Origin: CAMDTE01 sp964504345 | GTDB taxonomy: Bacteria > Bacteroidota > Bacteroidia > Flavobacteriales > Schleiferiaceae | DNA: 64,000 nucleotides | Assembly (NCBI GenBank): GCA_964504345.1 | Contig: CAZDDX010000003.1 | Coordinates: forward strand, 143,329 to 207,328 | Direction: 5' to 3' | Part shown: piece after piece, positions 59,618 through 64,000 of the stretch | Layout: the number at the start of each line of letters is the position of its first letter | How positions within the stretch are numbered: position 1 is the stretch's first letter | Translations under genes and position numbers: made by a program | Notes under the pieces: model-generated | What the model saw: the letters and a program-made list of their open reading frames with translations, nothing else | Told to the model about the DNA's origin: nothing | Database searches by the model: none

Positions 59618-61303
59618 ATGGCCGTCAAGTATTTTGAATCCGATTTCCGATGTGCGGCAAAGCGTTCGAAGGGGCGTGTGGCAGCAGGGGGGAAGGTGCA
59701 GTTTTTCGCGCCGGATATAGCGTTCGTATCCCTGAGTAATGTCCGGGAAATTTCCGGGCACGAGCTTCACGAAAAACGAGTAGGTCCGTTTTTGGAAGTT
59801 CCCATTGGGGGTTGGTTTGGCACCCGCCTTGGTTTGGTTTTGGGCGATCAACGAATTCTCAATGAAAAGTTGATCAAGTCTGTTTTACTGCACCCCGAAT
59901 TCCAAGAAAAGGATGGGGGAGTGCGGCACATCCACGGCTTGGCATCTTCCAAAAATTCCGGAGAATTGATTCCGTTGAACGGGCGTGCTTATTTTCAAAT
60001 TGAGGTACCGGAACCCAAAGCGCCTCAAGTAAAGCCACTTGAAGGAGGCCTGCCCCGCACAACGCTGTTGGGAGGAACGGAGCTGGTCCAGGGTGGCGAC
60101 GGGCTTGCCCGAGATGTAGAGGTTGAAACAGCCCCGCGGCCCATGGAAGAATGGAACGACCGCGTGGTTCCCGTTTGGAACAAATGGCTGAACCGACTCC
60201 TTTTTTTGATTGGGTTGGGTTTTTTAGGGACCGTTCCCATGCTGGGAATGGCATTGCTCAGCGTGCCGTTGTACCGCTGGAGCAGGGCATCCGGCACGTC
60301 CACGCCCACAACGGGCATGAGCTGGTTGCTGGGCTTGGTGCTGACCTTGCTCGTAGTGGGTGCTTTTTTTGTGGGTTCACCGTGGGCTTGGCCACTGTTG
60401 ATTGCGGGCTTTTTAGTGGCCTTGGTGCAACGAGGCGGCAAGCGCAGTTGGTTGGTTTTGGGAGGTATTTTGTTTGCCTTGTTTGCGGTTTTGGCGTATT
60501 TGCCGCTCCTGCAATCCAGACTGCAGGAGGGCGCAGCTGACGGTGACGGACGAAAGGCCGTTCGGATCAAGAAAGAACGGAAGGAAGGGGACAACCGCGT
60601 TACGGCGAACCACTGGATTGAGTGGGCTTATCCGCAGAAAAATCAACGGAACACCCTGGAGTACCAAACGTCGGAAGAGGAGTACGCACAATCCCTGGAG
60701 ACCCACGGCCAGGTGGCGGGACTGCAGGCGCAGACCGAAGACGAATTTTGGCAATCGGCCTACCAATTGTTGTTGAAGAACGACCAAAAGAAGGTGGATT
60801 CTGTGGCATTGGTGGTGCGGAAGGTTTCCAAACAACGTCGGTACAACCCCGCCCAGACGGCGGAGTATCTCGTTACCATGATTCAGGAGGTTCCGTATGT
60901 TTTGGTGCACGACTTGTCTTGCAAAGACGCGGTATTGAAGTACCGTGGATTTGTGGCGCAGTACCACATGCAAGGCAAGGAATGCCTGCCCGATGTAGTA
61001 GCCGGCGTGCAGTCGCCTTATGAATTCATGCACAACCTCAAGGGCGACTGCGATACGCGAACGTTGTTTGCGCATGCGGTACTCAACCGCTTGGGCATTT
61101 CGTCGTCCGTGTGGGTGAGCAGTGCCTACGGTCACTCCATTCTGGGGGTTGGCGTTCCGGGCAGTTCCAGCAACCGGAAAGTGATTCAAGGAGTTCCGCA
61201 TTACGCCGTGGAGTTGACCGCCAAGGATTTCCGCATTGGAATGATTGCCCCGGAACAAAGCCAAATGTCCAACTGGAAAGTAGCTATTTACACTAATTTT
61301 TAA
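59618..61303 (+). CDS. Transglutaminase-like membrane protein
   Basis: A 561-aa protein with a soluble N-terminal region (about 1-185), four TM helices (191-215, 234-252, 255-271, 277-297), and a C-terminal transglutaminase-like cysteine-protease domain (about 390-561). GDCDTRTLFAHAVLNRLGI holds Cys478, and YGHSILGV holds His506; the third member (in YAVELTA) is less clear. ESPYEFMHN-type context before the Cys is as in such proteins (here QSPYEFMHNLKGDC). It may cleave or cross-link an envelope protein. It starts 1 nt after the OmpA gene and 12 nt before the DUF350 gene. Confidence 0.7.
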   Translation: MAVKYFESDFRCAAKRSKGRVAAGGKVQFFAPDIAFVSLSNVREISGHELHEKRVGPFLEVPIGGWFGTRLGLVLGDQRILNEKLIKSVLLHPEFQEKDGGVRHIHGLASSKNSGELIPLNGRAYFQIEVPEPKAPQVKPLEGGLPRTTLLGGTELVQGGDGLARDVEVETAPRPMEEWNDRVVPVWNKWLNRLLFLIGLGFLGTVPMLGMALLSVPLYRWSRASGTSTPTTGMSWLLGLVLTLLVVGAFFVGSPWAWPLLIAGFLVALVQRGGKRSWLVLGGILFALFAVLAYLPLLQSRLQEGAADGDGRKAVRIKKERKEGDNRVTANHWIEWAYPQKNQRNTLEYQTSEEEYAQSLETHGQVAGLQAQTEDEFWQSAYQLLLKNDQKKVDSVALVVRKVSKQRRYNPAQTAEYLVTMIQEVPYVLVHDLSCKDAVLKYRGFVAQYHMQGKECLPDVVAGVQSPYEFMHNLKGDCDTRTLFAHAVLNRLGISSSVWVSSAYGHSILGVGVPGSSSNRKVIQGVPHYAVELTAKDFRIGMIAPEQSQMSNWKVAIYTNF

Positions 61304-61315
61304 TCCATCAAAATC

Positions 61316-61819
61316 ATGAATGTCCTCATTATTGTTCAAGCTTTTTTGGCGTTTGCCATTGGCATGGCCAGTTTGTTCACCATCTACAAGGTGATGGAGT
61401 TGTACCTGAAAAAGCAATTTGAGGTTCAAGAATTAAACATGGCGTTGTCCGTTTTTCAGACGGGGATCCTTTTGGCTACGGCCAATCTCTTGGCCACGGT
61501 GGTGTCTCCGGCCATGAATGCCATCCGATTCCTCACGCAAGACGCCCTCACTTGGATGGCGGTGGTTTCCAGCGCCGTGTACTTGATTTCGTTCCTGTTG
61601 ATTGGCCTAATCTCTGCCTTGCTCGTTACTTGGGGCGGTGTGGCCCTCTTTTTCCAAATCACCAAGGTCAACGAAATGGAAGAATTGAAGAACAACAACA
61701 CCGCAACGGCATTGATCACCGCTGCCTTCGTGTTGGGCATCTCCATCGTATTGCGCGACTACGTTGGCCACTTGTGCGAGTCTTTGGTGCCGTATCCGGA
61801 GGTTTTGAATATTCGGTGA
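61316..61819 (+). CDS. DUF350-like four-TM membrane protein
   Basis: A 167-aa protein with four TM helices (about 5-25, 45-68, 80-102, 128-148). The first half MASLFTIYKVMELYLKKQFEVQ and the ALVTWGGVALFFQI segment resemble DUF350 proteins, which are paired four-helix inner-membrane repeats of unknown function. It is the last intact gene of the membrane operon. The next small gene (61,834) is broken by IS debris. Confidence 0.7.
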   Translation: MNVLIIVQAFLAFAIGMASLFTIYKVMELYLKKQFEVQELNMALSVFQTGILLATANLLATVVSPAMNAIRFLTQDALTWMAVVSSAVYLISFLLIGLISALLVTWGGVALFFQITKVNEMEELKNNNTATALITAAFVLGISIVLRDYVGHLCESLVPYPEVLNIR

Positions 61820-61833
61820 TCAAATAATTCATT

Positions 61834-61968
61834 ATGGCATCCAAAAAGATTCTCATCACTGTTGATTTCAACGGTCAATCGGTTCAACCCAACGCAGCGA
61901 CGGTTGAAAAGTCTGCAACATTGGCCGGTTTCTTATCTGGAGATGTACCGACGGTCCGCATTTGGTAG
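61834..61968 (+). pseudogene. Truncated small gene at the IS boundary
   Basis: From ATG 61,834 the frame reads MASKKILITVDFNGQSVQ, continues to about GFLSGDVP, and then ends VRIW-stop at 61,966-61,968, within the junction with IS3-family DNA. The regular beta-strand opening and its place 14 nt after the DUF350 gene suggest a real small gene of the operon whose 3' end was lost to the insertion. The full length is unknown. Confidence 0.5.
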
Positions 61969-62289
61969 TGGGCCATGGCCTTTCGGATAGCAACTGCTAG
62001 AACTTTTTTTTAAAATGTCTTGCAACATTTGCATGTCCAAGCTCAAATCCGCAACCAACTTTTTCAACTGGGCGTTTTCATCTTCAAGCGCACGCAAGCG
62101 CTTTAACTCCGTTACGCCCATATCGCCGTACTTCTTCTTCCAGGTAAAGAAGGTGGCTTGGCTAATGCCTAGCCGACGAGTAATCTCAGCGACCTTAGTG
62201 CCCGATTCGTTTTCGCGAATGGCATAAACGATTTGAGCTTCCGAGAATTTTGACTTCTTCATGATGGGTCCAATTTCGTGATTTTTCAC
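61933..62289 (-). pseudogene. IS3-family transposase OrfA fragment
   Basis: OrfA reads from about 62,262 (MKKSKFSEAQIVYAIREN) on the minus strand: the IS3-family helix-turn-helix (EITRRLGISQATFFTWKKKYG) and the ALEDENAQLKKLVADLSLDM leucine-zipper part. It reaches the A-rich slippage-like stretch (minus-strand TTTTAAAAAAAAG around 62,010-62,022), which in IS3 elements gives the OrfAB frameshift. After that the frame reads through non-homologous residues (SSCYPKGHG...) into the host gene. OrfB is absent on this strand. Part of a rearranged IS. Confidence 0.8.
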
Positions 62290-62600
62290 TACCCACTGCC
62301 CGGGGACTTGGGCCCAAAAACTCTAGTTTAGAAACGTACTAAATCAAGGGAAGAGGTCAGATGGAAAAGGAAGAGCAACAGACAACGCCTGGATTGAACG
62401 CTTTTGGCGCACCATCAAGAAGGATCATTTGTACTTAAATCCCGCTGAAACCGGCACGGAACTCTACCAGCAAGTTGAGTACTTCGTCACCTACTACAAC
62501 AACCGGTACCATCAAGGAATCAAAAACAAACCCAACAACTTCTACATCACGAATTCCATCTCCCTAAACAAAGCATCCTAACCACTGAATAATTAACTTA
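61955..62600. mobile_element. Rearranged IS3-family element remnant
   Basis: It contains a divergent pair of fragments: OrfA on minus and OrfB C terminus on plus. The exact ends and terminal repeats could not be identified. The left end disrupts the small gene 61,834. The span given is approximate. Confidence 0.65.
62327..62581 (+). pseudogene. IS3-family transposase OrfB, C-terminal DDE fragment
   Basis: Read on the + strand from 62,327 to the TAA at 62,579-62,581. DGKGRATDNAWIERFWRTIK, then LYQQVEYFVTYYNNRYHQG are the C-terminal part of an IS3-type DDE transposase, including the catalytic Glu in WIERFWR. The two preceding catalytic Asp residues are missing, since the 5' part is gone. It lies opposite to the OrfA fragment 38 nt to the left, so the IS is both truncated and inverted. 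Confidence 0.8.
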
Positions 62601-62659
62601 GCAAAACACAATCCATGGTTTAGATATGGGGAGCATTACAGTCTTAGCTCCCTAGCGGG

Positions 62660-62694
62660 CAAAAAAAATCCCAAGGACCGAAGTCCATGGGATT
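62660..62694 (-). terminator. Rho-independent terminator for the minus-strand gene
   Basis: On the minus strand: AATCCCA stem with GGAC/GTCC inner pairs, a CGAA-type loop, and a T-run following (positions 62,660-62,668). It lies 154 nt downstream of the DUF1566 gene stop. The remainder of 62,582-62,847 shows nothing else. Confidence 0.7.
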
Positions 62695-62847
62695 GCCTGA
62701 GTAGACATTCTGAAGTGAAGGTCAAACAATTGATATCAAAATCGACTGAGCGATTATTCTCTCAATTAAAAATTGGACAATTAAGTATTGTGCACACTCA
62801 AGTGATACACACAAGCACCCTAAACCGTAGGATGGGTAACGCCTAAT

Positions 62848-63219
62848 TTACTGGATTACTGATTCCCTTACAAGCCTTACACATAATCCGTTAGACATAT
62901 GTGTATCAAACTGAAACTCTGATCCTTCTTCGAAGGATTGTGCCCAAGCGCATCCTTCATCGTTGCTTAATGTGCCGCTCCAATAGTCGCCCTCTGTAAA
63001 TCCGCCAAGTATTTTTTTGTTTTTACGTAAAACAATCAATTCGTCCTTTGTCGGCAATCGCCAATCGTTAAAACCATTTAATTCTTGATTAAAATTACTC
63101 GCGTCCTCCCATCGCATTATTCTTAAATCACTCTGAGCAACAACAAGCCCTTTACCATCTTCAATTATTGCAGCAACTATACCTCCAGCCTGCAAATCAC
63201 CAACGTTAACATTTTTCAT
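62848..63219 (-). CDS. DUF1566/Lcl-domain protein
   Basis: A 123-aa protein. FNDWRLPTKDELIVL is the hallmark of the DUF1566 (Lcl C-terminal) domain, with YWSGTLSNDEGCAWAQSF and a C-terminal LCVRLVRE. Family members are beta-rich domains, often in surface proteins, but this one lacks a signal peptide and begins MKNVNVGDLQAGG. The domain is nearly alone, so it may be a cytosolic or secreted single-domain form. It lies next to mobile-element debris, with a TATATTTA-like box upstream. Confidence 0.75.
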   Translation of the reverse strand: MKNVNVGDLQAGGIVAAIIEDGKGLVVAQSDLRIMRWEDASNFNQELNGFNDWRLPTKDELIVLRKNKKILGGFTEGDYWSGTLSNDEGCAWAQSFEEGSEFQFDTHMSNGLCVRLVRESVIQ

Positions 63220-63264
63220 TTTTGACCTTTTTAAATTAAACTGACATTAAATATAATACTCCCC

Positions 63265-63291
63265 GAATTTCAAGGATCAGAGGATATTTCT
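63265..63291. repeat. 27-nt perfect inverted repeat, left arm
   Basis: It pairs exactly with 63,454-63,480. The spacer is 162 nt. Confidence 0.95.
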
Positions 63292-63491
63292 AAGGAGCTA
63301 AAGATTTAAGCAAAGATTTTTTCAAGCCTGAATAGGAAGAATTTGTATCGGTTACCCCACGTTGGTTAGACCTAAACATCTTGATTTGTGCATAGAGTGT
63401 TTCGCGTAGGCATTGGTGTCACGGTTGGCAAAGAAGGCCACGATGCGCTCCCCAGAAATATCCTCTGATCCTTGAAATTCAGCAGTACTTA
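63292..63491 (-). pseudogene. Transposase remnant between inverted repeats
   Basis: The minus strand from about 63,491 reads KLSTAEFQ, GSEDISGERIV, AFFANRDTNAYAKHSM, then loses similarity and stops at TAA near 63,347. FFANRDTNAxAxS resembles the C-terminal ITNAxxE-type motif of ISAon1/ISL3-like transposases in Bacteroidota. Only about 45 codons survive. The right arm of the inverted repeat lies within this coding fragment. Confidence 0.5.
63454..63480. repeat. 27-nt perfect inverted repeat, right arm
   Basis: It is the exact reverse complement of 63,265-63,291. On the minus strand it encodes EFQGSEDIS of the transposase remnant. Confidence 0.95.
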
Positions 63492-63493
63492 AC

Positions 63494-63751
63494 TTAGTTT
63501 TTTTCGAAATCTGGGTACGCTTCTTGAAACTTTTTCAACAAATCAAATCTCCAACCAACGTTCTTTCCTTGCGTTCCACGAGAATTTACTTCGGAAAGCA
63601 AAGTCTGAGATATTTTACTTGCTTTAAGAGCATACAAAATCAAAGTACTATCATCGATGTGCTCGCTTTTATTTAGGTATGTTGTAAATGAGTTGTGAAG
63701 TTGTTCAGCGTCAAAGAGCAAGTCTTCGATTTCTTCTTTTGTAAAAGCCAT
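63494..63751 (-). CDS. Small hypothetical protein
   Basis: An 85-aa helical protein (MAFTKEEIEDLLFDAEQLHN). No family recognised. It is rich in Leu, Ser and Lys, with no TM segment. The stop lies 13 nt from the inverted-repeat arm at 63,454-63,480. A TATATTTA-like box stands about 30 nt upstream. The rest of the window (63,752-64,000) is A+T-rich and shows no gene. Confidence 0.5.
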   Translation of the reverse strand: MAFTKEEIEDLLFDAEQLHNSFTTYLNKSEHIDDSTLILYALKASKISQTLLSEVNSRGTQGKNVGWRFDLLKKFQEAYPDFEKN

Positions 63752-64000
63752 AATTAAAGATTTTGTTTGTTATTAGCATAAGCTAAATATATTAATTCTT
63801 CGGAAAACTATGTATTCATTCAGTAGGTGCACACGGTGATAATTTTCAATATACAGAAATCAAAATGAGGCAACGACTTGTATTCCCCCCGAAAGATTGA
63901 AACAATGATAAGTATAATTTTTGATTTTTTGAGGTCCTCCCCTTGTTAGTAACACTCTTAACTAGAGAATTCGGGGTTAGTTTGATGTAAATATATGAAT

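Overview
The window is typical Bacteroidota chromosome, most likely Flavobacteriales or a close relative. Genes for giant secreted proteins end in type IX secretion (T9SS) sorting domains of both the A and B types. Promoters fit the Bacteroidota pattern TTG-N18-22-TAnnTTTG, Shine-Dalgarno sequences are mostly absent, and SecA lacks the C-terminal zinc motif, as I recall is usual for Flavobacteriales SecA. No rRNA, tRNA or CRISPR array was recognised.

Layout. 1-3.9 kb: tail of a cobalamin adenosyltransferase, a small DUF2795 protein and secA. 4.0-32.0 kb: a surface-protein block on the + strand. It holds a 2614-aa multidomain protein (T9SS type A), a 2984-aa protein with about 29 tandem Cys-paired repeats (type A), an OmpA-family protein 8 nt behind it, and two adjacent ~1590-aa paralogs (type B) that share a 1445-bp stretch with no visible difference. 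32.0-36.8 kb (-): sdhC-sdhA-sdhB followed by a degenerate protein resembling S46 peptidases. 36.8-42.6 kb (+): thioredoxin-like lipid/envelope-type protein, aminopeptidase P, alpha/beta hydrolase, a divergent SDR and an aldehyde dehydrogenase. 42.9-45.1 kb (-): a secreted CotH-type protein.

45.2-62 kb is an accessory, defence-like region. It contains a split toxin-antitoxin locus of the HipB-HipS-HipT kind; a WYL regulator and an AAA+/M41 protease, each preceded by the same 25-nt palindrome; an unrecognised protein with weak ADP-ribosyltransferase resemblance; a small membrane protein; a Cas4-like DUF2779 nuclease; an A+T-rich pair (OGG-like glycosylase and GIY-YIG-like nuclease); a DUF2130 coiled-coil protein; and a tight membrane operon (DUF4407, four-TM partner, TM-OmpA protein with a Gly/Cys-rich tract, transglutaminase-like membrane protein, DUF350 protein). 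The operon's last small gene runs into IS3-family debris.

61.9-64 kb is decayed mobile DNA: two oppositely oriented IS3 fragments, a 27-nt inverted repeat around a transposase remnant, a DUF1566/Lcl-domain gene and an unknown small gene.

The most promising unexplained items are the WYL regulator / AAA-M41 pair with matched operators and the DUF4407-OmpA-transglutaminase-DUF350 operon. All functional statements come from motif reading by eye; no database search was run.
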